This document shows, piece by piece, positions 37,443 to 45,651 of a stretch of DNA of 64,000 nucleotides. The notes under the pieces were generated by a model. It worked only from the letters and a program-made list of their open reading frames with translations. It searched no databases and had not been told where the DNA came from. The DNA is from Dyella tabacisoli (GTDB lineage Bacteria > Pseudomonadota > Gammaproteobacteria > Xanthomonadales > Rhodanobacteraceae): positions 256,689-320,688 of the forward strand of contig NZ_KZ857177.1 of assembly GCF_003350925.1 (NCBI RefSeq). Direction: 5' to 3'. Each line of letters starts with the position of its first letter. The stretch's first letter is position 1. The position numbers were made by a program, and so were the translations under genes.

Positions 37443-37554
37443 GGGAAACCTCCTGACTGGGGTCATGCGGGCGGGAAGAAGCCCGGGATGCGCAGACCTT
37501 AAGGCCGAGGTGGCTTGGGCAAATAATCCAATCGCGCCAAATGCACGCGTTGCT

Positions 37555-37579
37555 CCCTCCTCTGCAAGCAGGTGGAGGG
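37555..37579. repeat. Short G/C-rich palindrome between SDR and UPF0126 genes
   Basis: An imperfect hairpin CCCTCCTCTGC / GCAGGTGGAGGG with the central TGCAAGCA shared with the hairpin at 21363-21386. It appears to be a diverged copy of the same family and sits in a divergent promoter region. Confidence 0.55.
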
Positions 37580-37657
37580 ATGAAGGGCACGGCGGTTGAC
37601 CATCGGTCACGCTGGCGATAAACAGAGGGCTACTTTCGGTTTGATAGGCGTTTCACG

Positions 37658-38299
37658 ATGCACACGCTGTTACTGGTGCTCGATCTCATCGGTACATTTG
37701 TGTTTGCGCTCAGCGGCGCGCTTACCGCGGTGCGGCGTCAGCTCGATTTGTTCGGCGTGCTGGTGTTGTCGTTCGCGGCAGGCAATGCCGGTGGCATCAC
37801 GCGCGATCTGCTGATCGGCGCCACGCCGCCGGCGGCCATTGCCGACTGGCGCTATCTCGGTGTTTCTGTGTTGGCCGGCATCATTACGTTTTACCGTTAC
37901 GCCACCATAGAGCGGTTGCGCAACCCGGTGCAATTGTCCGATGCGGCAGGGCTGGCGCTGTTCGCCGTGGCCGGTGCGCAAAAGGCGCTGGCATTCGGGC
38001 TCAACCCGGCAATGGCCGCGCTGCTGGGCATGCTCACCGGCATCGGCGGCGGTATGTTGCGCGATGTGCTGGTTACGGAAATTCCCACCGTATTGCGTGC
38101 CGATCTGTATGCCGTAGCCGCCCTGGCTGGAGCTGCGGTGGTGGTGCTTGGCAGTCTGTTGCAACTGCCGCCCACCGCGACCACGCTGGTCGGCGCAGGC
38201 CTGTGCTTCGGCCTGCGCTATATGGCGATCCGGCACCGCTGGCATCTGCCGGTGGCGCGTTATATCGCCGACGAGTCGCAGCAGGATACGCGCCCATAG
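37658..38299 (+). CDS. UPF0126/TRIC-family membrane protein
   Basis: A 213-residue polytopic inner membrane protein with about seven hydrophobic segments and two glycine-rich internal repeats (the UPF0126 arrangement): AGNAGGITRDLLIG in the first half and TGIGGGMLRDVLVTEIP in the second. Prokaryotic members of this family resemble TRIC trimeric cation channels; some are called YicG or YadS. Ion selectivity is not readable. It is divergent from the SDR gene and convergent with the next gene. Confidence 0.9.
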   Translation: MHTLLLVLDLIGTFVFALSGALTAVRRQLDLFGVLVLSFAAGNAGGITRDLLIGATPPAAIADWRYLGVSVLAGIITFYRYATIERLRNPVQLSDAAGLALFAVAGAQKALAFGLNPAMAALLGMLTGIGGGMLRDVLVTEIPTVLRADLYAVAALAGAAVVVLGSLLQLPPTATTLVGAGLCFGLRYMAIRHRWHLPVARYIADESQQDTRP

Positions 38300-38310
38300 C
38301 CGTCGCCAAT

Positions 38311-39894
38311 TTACCAGTCGGTAGGTTGGTAGTCCTTTAGAAACTGCCCCCACACATGCTTGCCGCTGTTGATGCCGCTGATGATCGGGTCGACGATGCG
38401 CGCGGCGCCATCGACGATATCCAGTGGCGGGTGGAAGCGTTCCTCGACGACTTTGCGGGCGGCGATCTCTACTGGATCTTCATCGGTTACCCAGCCGGTA
38501 TCGACGCTATTCATGTGAATACCGTCGTTGTGATAATCCGTCGCCGAAGTGCGCGTCATCATATTGAGCGCGGCCTTGGCCATATTGGTATGCGGATGAC
38601 GGGTGGTCTTGAAGTTGCGGTAGAACTGGCCTTCCATCGCCGACACGTTGACGATGTGCTTGTCACGTTCGGGGGTGCGCAGCATCAGCGGCTTGAGGCG
38701 CGCGTTGATAATAAAGGGTGCGATCGCATTCACTAGCTGCACCTCCAGCAATTCCACCGATGGCACTTCGGCCATCAGCAGGCGCCACGAATTACGCCCG
38801 CGCAGATCGACTTGCTGCAGGTCTTGATCCAGCCGGCCCTCGGGAAACAAGTGCTGTTGCGCTAACAGTTCTTCGGGTAGCAGCGGCAATTGCGACAGCT
38901 CGGCGGCGCGAGTCAGTCCGGCAAGGTTCGAATGGCTGTTACCGGTGAGTGCCAGCGCCGAGGCGTCGGCTTCGGGAAGAATATGCGAGCTGCGCAAGCC
39001 TTCGTAGTTGCCCACCAGTTTGCGCACATTTTCCGGCAAGTCATGCAGCGCAGCGGTTTCGCCGTCCATCATGTGTGCGTAGAAATCCGGCGGGCGGCGC
39101 ACGGTCTGGCAGGCATTGTTGATGATGAAGTCCAACCGTGGGCGCGTGGCGATCAGCTCTTTGCAGAACGCCTCGACGCTGGGCGTGTGGCGCAGGTCCA
39201 GGCCATAGATCTGCAAGCGGTGGCCCCAGTCGCCGAAATCGGGTTCTTCGGCATATCGCGCCGCCGAGTCTCGCGGAAAGCGCGTCGTCACAATAAGTTC
39301 GGCACCGGCGCGCAGCAGCTTCAAGCCGGCCTGGTAGCCGATCTTCACCCGGCCACCGGTCAATAGCGCGACGCGGCCGCGCAGATCCACCAATTCGGTG
39401 CGCTTGGCGTAATTGAACGCGGCGCAGTTGGGGCAAAGCTGATCGTAGAAGAAATGGATGGCCGAATACTTCTGCTTGCATACATAGCAATGCTGCGGCT
39501 CGATCGATTCGCGCGGCTGCGAGCTGTCGGCATCGGGGGCCACGTCGTGCGGATCGAAGCCCAGTGGTGCGAACACATTGGGTGTCGTGAATACCGGCTT
39601 GCGGCGCAGCGCACGGATGCCGGTCTGATGCAGTACGGTATCGTCGGCGCGGATCTTCGATGCGTTGCGCGCCTTTTCCGCTGCCTTGAGTTTCAGGCGG
39701 CGGGCGGCCGGGTCGGGGTGGTAGGCCTGGGCTACCGCCTGATGCAGACGCTCGCGGTCGGCCGCTGGCAGTTGATCCAGCAATTGCCGGTCGGCAGCCA
39801 CCGACTCTAGTAGTGCTGCTGCGGCGCGCAGGCGTTCCAGCAACGCAGTATCCGCGTCGTCCGGCAGGGGCTGGGGGGCCGTGGTGATCGTCAA
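38311..39894 (-). CDS. Large SDR-like protein with N-terminal CxxC pair and Thr in place of catalytic Tyr
   Basis: A 527-residue protein. Residues 1-125 have no known domain. They are followed by a two-CxxC knuckle (CYVC ... CPNC, separated by about 16 residues), probably binding a metal. A Rossmann/SDR domain follows, with LLTGGRVKIGYQAG, FIINNACQT, the Ser region IVNVSAMEGQF and PHTNMAKAALNMMT. At the YxxxK position the sequence reads TNMAK, so the Tyr is Thr. The start is TTG (39894): there is an upstream in-frame stop and no nearby ATG. Related large SDR-like proteins exist elsewhere without firm function. Cofactor binding is likely; catalysis is open. Confidence 0.75.
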   Translation of the reverse strand: MTITTAPQPLPDDADTALLERLRAAAALLESVAADRQLLDQLPAADRERLHQAVAQAYHPDPAARRLKLKAAEKARNASKIRADDTVLHQTGIRALRRKPVFTTPNVFAPLGFDPHDVAPDADSSQPRESIEPQHCYVCKQKYSAIHFFYDQLCPNCAAFNYAKRTELVDLRGRVALLTGGRVKIGYQAGLKLLRAGAELIVTTRFPRDSAARYAEEPDFGDWGHRLQIYGLDLRHTPSVEAFCKELIATRPRLDFIINNACQTVRRPPDFYAHMMDGETAALHDLPENVRKLVGNYEGLRSSHILPEADASALALTGNSHSNLAGLTRAAELSQLPLLPEELLAQQHLFPEGRLDQDLQQVDLRGRNSWRLLMAEVPSVELLEVQLVNAIAPFIINARLKPLMLRTPERDKHIVNVSAMEGQFYRNFKTTRHPHTNMAKAALNMMTRTSATDYHNDGIHMNSVDTGWVTDEDPVEIAARKVVEERFHPPLDIVDGAARIVDPIISGINSGKHVWGQFLKDYQPTDW

Positions 39895-40384
39895 GTGCTT
39901 ATCCGTCGTCTATGGGGTGCGCCGGCAACGCGGGGTATCGCGCGGGGCAGACCGCGTATTTTGCCTGTTTTCGGCCCATGGCGTCGGCCGGGGCGGTCGC
40001 TTGCTCTGGAATCCGCGTACGGCATCGTCTTTGAGACGGCGCCTTCTGACCCGAATGTTAATCACGGTTCATTAACAACGTTCTATGTACGTTGAAACGC
40101 ATGCCCGCAGGCGTTCAGTGGCCCGTTCAGTGGTCATAGGGCAGGGGAGAAAATCCAAGATGTTGCGATGGCAAGCCCAATTAGGGGTGTCGTCGGCCAA
40201 TAGCGCGTGCATTTCCTTGGAGTAAATAAACCGCAATGTCGTGGGGGGCTAAGTTCTCACTGCGCGTTTACGCGCGAGCGCACGACTTGGCGCATGTGGT
40301 TTGCAACGGATGCTGCAGGTAGTTGACTCCGAATGGGACGGGTTACGGCGAAACAATGGTTCTATTTCCCGAAGGAGACTCAAG
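39895..40384. other. 490-bp divergent intergenic region
   Basis: No gene seen. The region separates the large SDR gene from the secreted Cys-rich protein gene. Between 40050 and 40100 it has two adjacent inverted repeats and AT-rich bases, and it then runs through a region of mixed composition to a strong ribosome site (AAGGAG at 40372-40377). A divergent promoter and one or more regulator sites are likely here, but no promoter boxes are convincing. Confidence 0.5.
40056..40095. promoter_or_regulatory. Two inverted repeats, possible operator
   Basis: TGTTAAT (40056-40062), 8 nt, then ATTAACA (40071-40077) form one perfect inverted repeat. CAACGT, 7 nt, ACGTTG follows at about 40076-40094. 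The dyad symmetry and position between divergent genes suggest a binding site. The regulator is unknown. Confidence 0.4.
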
Positions 40385-40882
40385 ATGACCAGGCATATCG
40401 TTACTTACTGTCTATTGGTTTTCGTGCTGCTGCTCTCTCTGAATTCCTTGGCGCAAGATATAAAAAACCAGGGAAGGGGTCAGGCTTGCTATGCGAAGTC
40501 AGTCGGCAACACGGCGACGTGCGGACCAGGACTGACTTGCAAAGATGGCTATTGTGAATTGGAGAGCTATTTGTCCGGCGCGACGGTGAGCTGCAAATCG
40601 GAGATGGCCAAAGCGGGGTGGACATCTTATGTGGCCGTGCATGACGGTTTTTGTTACGTAAATAGCCAATGTGGCGCCATGTATAACGCTGCGATGGCCG
40701 CCAGCGGTGTCACTGAAAAACTGCTTATGGCGGGTAGTGTTGGATCCGAAGCGTATATGTTGGAGCTGGCAAAACTGTCCGATCAAGAGAAAGCAACCTT
40801 CAAGCGCGCCGAGGACCAATGCAAATCCTGCGGCAAGTACTGCACCATCGGTTCCAGTTTTCTCGGCAGGGGCGGTTATTGA
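40385..40882 (+). CDS. Secreted cysteine-rich protein of unknown function
   Basis: A 165-residue protein with a clear signal peptide (about residues 1-22, TRHIVTYCLLVFVLLLSLNSLAQ). The mature part holds ten cysteines in pairs (CYAK, CGPG, CKDG, CELE, CKSE, CYVN, CGAM, CKSC, CTIG), so it is probably disulfide-bonded in the periplasm or outside the cell. The frame is open from 40301, but the ATG at 40385 has AAGGAG 7 nt upstream and starts the signal peptide. No family is recognised. A strong terminator follows, and the gene seems to be a single unit. Its base composition is less GC-rich than its neighbours, a hint of foreign origin. Confidence 0.72.
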   Translation: MTRHIVTYCLLVFVLLLSLNSLAQDIKNQGRGQACYAKSVGNTATCGPGLTCKDGYCELESYLSGATVSCKSEMAKAGWTSYVAVHDGFCYVNSQCGAMYNAAMAASGVTEKLLMAGSVGSEAYMLELAKLSDQEKATFKRAEDQCKSCGKYCTIGSSFLGRGGY

Positions 40883-40928
40883 TCCCATGGAGTAATGAAG
40901 ACCGACATCGGATGTATCAACCAAAAGC

Positions 40929-40965
40929 AACGGCGCCGTAATTTCTACGGCGCCGTTCTTATTTT
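40929..40965 (+). terminator. Rho-independent terminator after the Cys-rich gene
   Basis: A perfect 12-bp stem AACGGCGCCGTA / TACGGCGCCGTT with a 5-nt loop and a CTTATTTT tail. A strong intrinsic terminator for the plus strand. It could also work for the convergent thiolase operon, because A residues precede the stem. Confidence 0.88.
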
Positions 40966-41035
40966 CAATGATTGAATAACCAGTATTGGTATGGAAAGGC
41001 GCTTACGGTTTTCCAAGGAGCGGTGGGCGAATCAA

Positions 41036-42241
41036 TCAAAGCGCCTCAAACACTCCGGCCGCACCCATGCCCGTACCAATACACATCGTCACCATGCCGT
41101 ACTTCTGCTTGCGGCGGCGCATGCCGTGCAACAAGGTGGCGATGCGGATGGCGCCGGTGGCGCCGAGCGGGTGGCCCAGGGCGATAGCGCCGCCGAGCGG
41201 GTTGACCTTGCTCGGGTCCAGGCCAAGGTCACCCATGACGGCGAGTGCCTGGGCGGCGAACGCTTCGTTGAGTTCGATCCAGTCCAGTTGATCCTGGCTG
41301 ATGCCGGTCTGCTTGAGTGCCTTCGGGATCGCTTCTTTCGGGCCGATACCCATGATGTCCGCCGGTACACCGGCGACGGAAAAGCCAACAAAACGGGCGA
41401 GGGGCTGCAGGTTGTAGTCCTTGATCGCCTGTTCGCTGGCGAGCAGCACGGCGCCGGCGCCGTCGGAGGTCTGCGACGAGTTGCCGGCGGTAACGGTGCC
41501 GCCGAACTGGCCGTTGCGGAACACGGTTCTCAGCTTGGCCAAGACATCGGCCGTAGTGCCTGCGCGCGGGCCTTCATCGGTGTCGATGCGGCGGCTGTCG
41601 GTGATGATTTCGCGAGTGGCGAGGTTGGGGTAGCGATCGTCGAGCTGGAACGGGGTGATTTCGTCCTTGAATTCGCCGGCAGCGATGGCGGCGAGCGCGC
41701 GGCGATGGCTTTCCACGGCGAACGCGTCTTGCGCTTCGCGGCTGACCTTCCAGCGCTTGGCCACGTTCTCGGCGGTGATGCCCATGCCGTAGGCGATACC
41801 GATGTTTTCGTCTTTGAAAATCGCCGGGTTCATGGCGATCTTATGGCCCATCATCGGCACCATGCTCATGCTCTCGGTGCCACCGGCAAGCATCAGGTGT
41901 TCTTCACCGAGACGGATGCGGTCGGCGGCCATCGCCACGGACTGCAGGCCGGACGAGCAGAAGCGGTTGATGGTGACGCCGGGCACGGTATCGGGCAGGC
42001 CGGCCAGCAGCACGCCGATGCGCGCCACGTTCATGCCTTGCTCGGCCTCGGGCATGGCGCAGCCGATGATGGCGTCGCCGATACGGTGCGGGTCGATGCC
42101 TGGCGCTTGCGCCATCACGGCGCGAATGACATGGGCGAGCATGTCGTCGGGACGGGTGTTGCGGAATACGCCGCGCGGCGCCTTGCCCACCGGGGTGCGG
42201 GTGGCGGCGACGATGTAGGCGTCTTGCACTTGCTTGGTCAT
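41036..42241 (-). CDS. fadA: Acetyl-CoA acyltransferase (3-ketoacyl-CoA thiolase)
   Basis: A 401-residue thiolase that splits 3-ketoacyl-CoA with CoA in the last step of beta-oxidation. Active residues are visible: nucleophilic Cys in NRFCSSGLQSVAMA, His in ALGHPLGATGAIR, and the second Cys in MCIGTGMGAAGVFE. The frame is open to 42310, but the ATG at 42241, with GGAG about 6 nt upstream, gives MTKQVQDAYIVAATRTPVG and is chosen. It follows the fadB-type gene on the same strand after 117 nt that hold a palindromic repeat. The operon arrangement points to fatty acid degradation rather than PHB synthesis. Confidence 0.93.
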   Translation of the reverse strand: MTKQVQDAYIVAATRTPVGKAPRGVFRNTRPDDMLAHVIRAVMAQAPGIDPHRIGDAIIGCAMPEAEQGMNVARIGVLLAGLPDTVPGVTINRFCSSGLQSVAMAADRIRLGEEHLMLAGGTESMSMVPMMGHKIAMNPAIFKDENIGIAYGMGITAENVAKRWKVSREAQDAFAVESHRRALAAIAAGEFKDEITPFQLDDRYPNLATREIITDSRRIDTDEGPRAGTTADVLAKLRTVFRNGQFGGTVTAGNSSQTSDGAGAVLLASEQAIKDYNLQPLARFVGFSVAGVPADIMGIGPKEAIPKALKQTGISQDQLDWIELNEAFAAQALAVMGDLGLDPSKVNPLGGAIALGHPLGATGAIRIATLLHGMRRRKQKYGMVTMCIGTGMGAAGVFEAL

Positions 42242-42314
42242 TTCGTTCTCCGTTGCCCTCGCGCTAGGCGCGGATGCGGGCGAGTGATTGGGTCGCGGAG
42301 TGGGGGACAACCAT

Positions 42315-42353
42315 CCCCACCCTGGCCCTCCCCTTGCCGGGGAGGGAGTGGGG
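42315..42353. repeat. Nested G/C-rich palindrome between the fadB- and fadA-type genes
   Basis: An inner stem CCCTCCCC / GGGGAGGG (8 bp, 5-nt loop TTGCC) and outer arms CCCCAC and GTGGGG. It sits inside an operon, in the 117-nt gap between coupled genes. It is similar in style to the repeats near 14568 and 21363. Confidence 0.65.
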
Positions 42354-42358
42354 CGCAG

Positions 42359-44731
42359 TCAGTTCCTGAGCGGCTTGCCGGTGGTCATGGTGTGAGCGAT
42401 ACGGGCCTGGGTTTTCTCGGTTTGCGCCAGTTCCACGAAATGCTTGCGCTCCAGCGCGAGCAGCCATTCTTCATCGACCTGTGAGCCGCGCTCGATCTTG
42501 CCGCCGCACAAGGTGTCGGCGATGCGCAAGGCAATCTCGACATCGTGTTCGGAGACGAAATAACCGGCTTGCATGTTGGTCAGAGAGGCATGGAACGTCG
42601 CTGCACCGACATCGCCGGAGACCGGGATCGTGCGTGCCGGCAACGGCGGGCGCCAGCCGCTTTCGGCCAAGGAATGAGCGACCTGCTTGGCGATATAGAG
42701 CAGCTCGTAGTTGTTGAACACCACCACGTCGCTGTCGCGCAGCAGGCCAAGTTGCTTCGCCTCCAATGCGCTACCGGAGACCTTGGCCATGGCCACCGTC
42801 TCGAAGACTTTTTTCAGTGCCTCGAACGGGTCATCTGGATTGGCCTTGGCAGCGCGCACGGCGAGTTCTTTCAGGCCGCCACCGGCGGGCAGCAAGCCAA
42901 CGCCGGCCTCGACCAGGCCGATATAGCTTTCCAGCGCAGCCACGGTACGCGCCGAGTGCATCTGGAACTCACAGCCGCCACCGAGCGCGAGACCGCGTAC
43001 CGCCGCAACCACCGGTACCAGCGAGTGCTTGATGCGCATGCTGGTGCGCTGGAAGTTCGCCACCATCTCGTTGAACGCGTCGAGCTTGCCCGCTTGCAGC
43101 AGACCCAGCGCGCCCTTGAGATCGGCGCCGGCCGAGAACGGCTCGCTGGTCTGCCACAACACGACTGCCTTGAGCTTCTCTTCGGCGACACCAATGGCGT
43201 GCTGGATGCCGTCGAGCACTTGGTCGTTGACCGTGTTCATCTTGGTCTTGAACGACAGAATGCCGACGCCGTCGTCGCCGAGGGTCCACAGACGCACACC
43301 GTCGTTTTCCCACACGGTGGTGCCTTGTTCGAATTTTTCGCCGAGGATCGGGTCGGGAAACAGTTGGCGCGCGTAGACCGGATGCTGCGAGCGCGGCTTG
43401 TCGATCTTGGCGCTGGCCGAATAGGAGCCGGCCTTGCCATGCACGCCGCTGCGGCCGTCGGTGACCCATGCCGGCAGCGGTGCCTTGCTCATGGCTTTGC
43501 CGGCGGCGATGTCTTCGGCGATCCAGCCGGTGACCTGCTGCCAGCCGGCAGCCTGCCAGGTCTCGAACGGGCCGAGTTTCCAGCCGTAACCCCAGCGGAT
43601 GGCGAAGTCCACATCGCGCGCGGTATCGGCGATATCGGCCAGGTGATAGGCGCTGTAATGGAACAGGTCGCGGAAGCTGGCCCACAGGAACTGCGCCTGC
43701 GGATCGGCGCTGGCGCGCAGCTTGCCGAATTTTTCCGCTGGATCTTTGATCGCCAGGATCGCCGCTACTTCGTCCGAAGGTTTTTGCTCGGAGACGCGGT
43801 AGTCGCGCTTGGCGACGTCCAGCACCACAATGTCTTTACCCGCTTTGCGGTAGAAGCCGGCGCCGGTCTTCTGGCCCAGCGCGCCCTGATCGATCAGGCC
43901 TTGCAGCCACACCGGCGCCTTGAAGTATTCGTGCCACGGATCGTCGGCCAGCGTATCGGCCATGGTCTTGATGACATGGGCCATGGTGTCCAGGCCGACC
44001 ACGTCGGCGGTGCGATAAGTAGCGCTTTTCGGCCGGCCGACGGCGGGGCCGGTCAACGCGTCGACCGTGTCGAAGCCGAGCTTGAACTGCTCGGTGTGAT
44101 ACATGGTGGCCAGCATCGAGAACACGCCAATGCGGTTGCCGATAAAGTTCGGGGTGTCCTTGGCGATGACCACGCCCTTGCCCAGCGTTGTGGTCAGAAA
44201 GGCTTCGAGCCCCGCAAGCACGTTACCGTCGGTGAGCTTGGTCGGGATCAGCTCGACCAGATGCATATAGCGCGGCGGGTTGAAGAAGTGCACGCCGCTG
44301 AAGCGATGGCGCATCTCTTGCGGCAACGCTTCGGCCAGGCTATTGATCGACAGGCCCGAGGTGTTGCTGGCAATGATCGCGGTCTTGGACAAATGCGGAG
44401 CGATCTTCTTGTATAGATCCAGCTTCCAGTCCATCCGTTCGGCGATCGCCTCGATCACCAGGTCGACATCTTTGAGATGGTCCAGGTCATCGTCGTAGTT
44501 CGCGGCAATGATGGCCGCCGCGCGGTCTTTATCCGCCAATGGGGCAGGGGACAACTTCTTCAGATTCTCGATCGCCTTGAGCGCAATGCCGCTCTTGGGG
44601 CCATCTTTGGCGGGCAGATCGAACAGCACGGTTTCGACGTCGGCATTGGTCAGGTGCGCGGCGATCTGCGCGCCCATAACGCCGGCACCGAGTACCGCGG
44701 CCTTGCGGATGCGTAGCGGTGTTGTAGTCAT
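42359..44731 (-). CDS. fadB: Fatty-acid oxidation multifunctional protein (3-hydroxyacyl-CoA dehydrogenase/enoyl-CoA hydratase)
   Basis: A 790-residue bifunctional beta-oxidation enzyme. The dehydrogenase part is N-terminal, with AAVLGAGVMGAQIAAHL (NAD site, about residue 10), ASNTSGLSINSLAE and SGVHFFNPPRYMHLVE, which carries the catalytic His. The enoyl-CoA hydratase/isomerase part is C-terminal (about residues 480-720), with SAGADLKGAL, GLALGGGCEFQMH and VEAGVGLLPAGGGLKEL carrying the two Glu positions. This order is reversed relative to E. coli FadB but is common in proteobacterial homologues. The ATG at 44731 has GGAG upstream and is preferred over 44755. It is the middle gene of a regulator-fadB-fadA operon. 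Confidence 0.93.
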   Translation of the reverse strand: MTTTPLRIRKAAVLGAGVMGAQIAAHLTNADVETVLFDLPAKDGPKSGIALKAIENLKKLSPAPLADKDRAAAIIAANYDDDLDHLKDVDLVIEAIAERMDWKLDLYKKIAPHLSKTAIIASNTSGLSINSLAEALPQEMRHRFSGVHFFNPPRYMHLVELIPTKLTDGNVLAGLEAFLTTTLGKGVVIAKDTPNFIGNRIGVFSMLATMYHTEQFKLGFDTVDALTGPAVGRPKSATYRTADVVGLDTMAHVIKTMADTLADDPWHEYFKAPVWLQGLIDQGALGQKTGAGFYRKAGKDIVVLDVAKRDYRVSEQKPSDEVAAILAIKDPAEKFGKLRASADPQAQFLWASFRDLFHYSAYHLADIADTARDVDFAIRWGYGWKLGPFETWQAAGWQQVTGWIAEDIAAGKAMSKAPLPAWVTDGRSGVHGKAGSYSASAKIDKPRSQHPVYARQLFPDPILGEKFEQGTTVWENDGVRLWTLGDDGVGILSFKTKMNTVNDQVLDGIQHAIGVAEEKLKAVVLWQTSEPFSAGADLKGALGLLQAGKLDAFNEMVANFQRTSMRIKHSLVPVVAAVRGLALGGGCEFQMHSARTVAALESYIGLVEAGVGLLPAGGGLKELAVRAAKANPDDPFEALKKVFETVAMAKVSGSALEAKQLGLLRDSDVVVFNNYELLYIAKQVAHSLAESGWRPPLPARTIPVSGDVGAATFHASLTNMQAGYFVSEHDVEIALRIADTLCGGKIERGSQVDEEWLLALERKHFVELAQTEKTQARIAHTMTTGKPLRN

Positions 44732-44789
44732 TGGCTTCTCCGATATTGCGGACACGAATGGTCTGGGGTGAGTAATTCTGGGTGAGTAA

Positions 44790-45407
44790 TCAGGGGTGGC
44801 TCAGGCCGGCGGCGGCAAAGCGGATCAGGTGCGAGGCGGCCTGTTCGCGATGGGTGCGCTCGGTCACATCGCTTTTGCGCTGGATCATGCCGAAGCCGGA
44901 CATGGCGTGCGTTAGCGCGCCTGTCACCAGATCCACGCGCCAGTACAGCTCTTCTTTGCTCAGATGCGGCAGCAGGCGGGCAAATTCAGCGGTGAACTGG
45001 CGCATTACATGGCCGTAGTTTTCCGACAAGAACTTGCGCAAGGTGTCGTCGTGCTCGGCGAAGGCGCGCGCCAGCACCCGCATGAACAACGAGCCGTTGC
45101 CGTCGTGCGAAAGCTCCAGTGCCGGGCGGATAAAGGCGCCCAGCACATCCTCCAGCGTGGTTTCTTCGAGCCCGGCAATACGGGCCAAGCCCGCCATGCG
45201 GCGGCCGTTGAGCTCGTCGAGGCGGCGGCGGAAAACCTCTTCGATCAGCCGGTCTTTCGAGCCAAAGTGATAATTCACCGCCGCCAGGTTCACCCCGGCC
45301 GCCGCGGTGAGCTGGCGCAGCGAGGCGCCATCGAAGCCATGCTGGGCAAACAAGACCTCGGCGGCGCCGAGAATGCGTTCTTTGGTCGACTGCGGAATGC
45401 TTTGCAC
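44790..45407 (-). CDS. TetR-family fatty-acid regulator, PsrA-like
   Basis: A 205-residue TetR regulator. The N-terminal HTH (about residues 10-55) reads RILGAAEVLFAQHGFDGASL and AGVNLAAVNYHFGSKDRLIE, which is characteristic of the PsrA/FadR-like group that senses long-chain acyl-CoA. The C-terminal ligand-binding domain is not diagnostic. The start is GTG. The gene leads a same-strand operon with the fadB- and fadA-type genes. Two palindromes of the PsrA type lie 29-85 nt upstream, supporting self-regulation and derepression when fatty acids are present. Confidence 0.85.
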   Translation of the reverse strand: MQSIPQSTKERILGAAEVLFAQHGFDGASLRQLTAAAGVNLAAVNYHFGSKDRLIEEVFRRRLDELNGRRMAGLARIAGLEETTLEDVLGAFIRPALELSHDGNGSLFMRVLARAFAEHDDTLRKFLSENYGHVMRQFTAEFARLLPHLSKEELYWRVDLVTGALTHAMSGFGMIQRKSDVTERTHREQAASHLIRFAAAGLSHP

Positions 45408-45435
45408 GTTCGGGTCCCGTGGTGGGGATAAAGTG

Positions 45436-45451
45436 TCAAACGATCGTTTGA
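45436..45451. promoter_or_regulatory. PsrA-type operator, perfect palindrome
   Basis: TCAAACGATCGTTTGA is a perfect 16-bp palindrome and fits the PsrA core CAAAC-N4-GTTTG. It lies 28 nt upstream of the TetR regulator start and probably overlaps its promoter. Confidence 0.75.
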
Positions 45452-45476
45452 GACTATCCGACCTGATTCGCCTCCG

Positions 45477-45492
45477 TCAAACGAACGTTTCA
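45477..45492. promoter_or_regulatory. PsrA-type operator, second copy
   Basis: TCAAACGAACGTTTCA is a near-palindrome (CAAAC-N4-GTTTC) 41 bp centre to centre from the first copy, roughly four helical turns. The two may bind regulator dimers together. Confidence 0.7.
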
Positions 45493-45651
45493 GGCATCGG
45501 CCCGGGTATTAGGCGGTGACTTGCGTATCAGTTAGAATCTGTCAGACTTTCATGGGCTAAATCCACGTTCTATGACGTATTTAGCCCCGAACCAGCCGGC
45601 TTAAAGATCGGCCATCACATTCTCATTTCGTTTTCCCGGAGCAGATTGACT

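Noticed and set aside
37443-37610. N-terminal extension of the classical SDR
   Set aside because: The ATG at 37442 has an ideal AGGAGG site, and the extension carries no recognisable feature.
40991-42484. 497-codon plus-strand frame across the thiolase gene
   Set aside because: Antisense to a clear thiolase with all catalytic residues; composition is that of a shadow frame.
42545-44416. 623-codon plus-strand frame across the fadB-type gene
   Set aside because: Antisense to a clear bifunctional beta-oxidation enzyme; rich in Gly, Arg, His and Gln without motifs.
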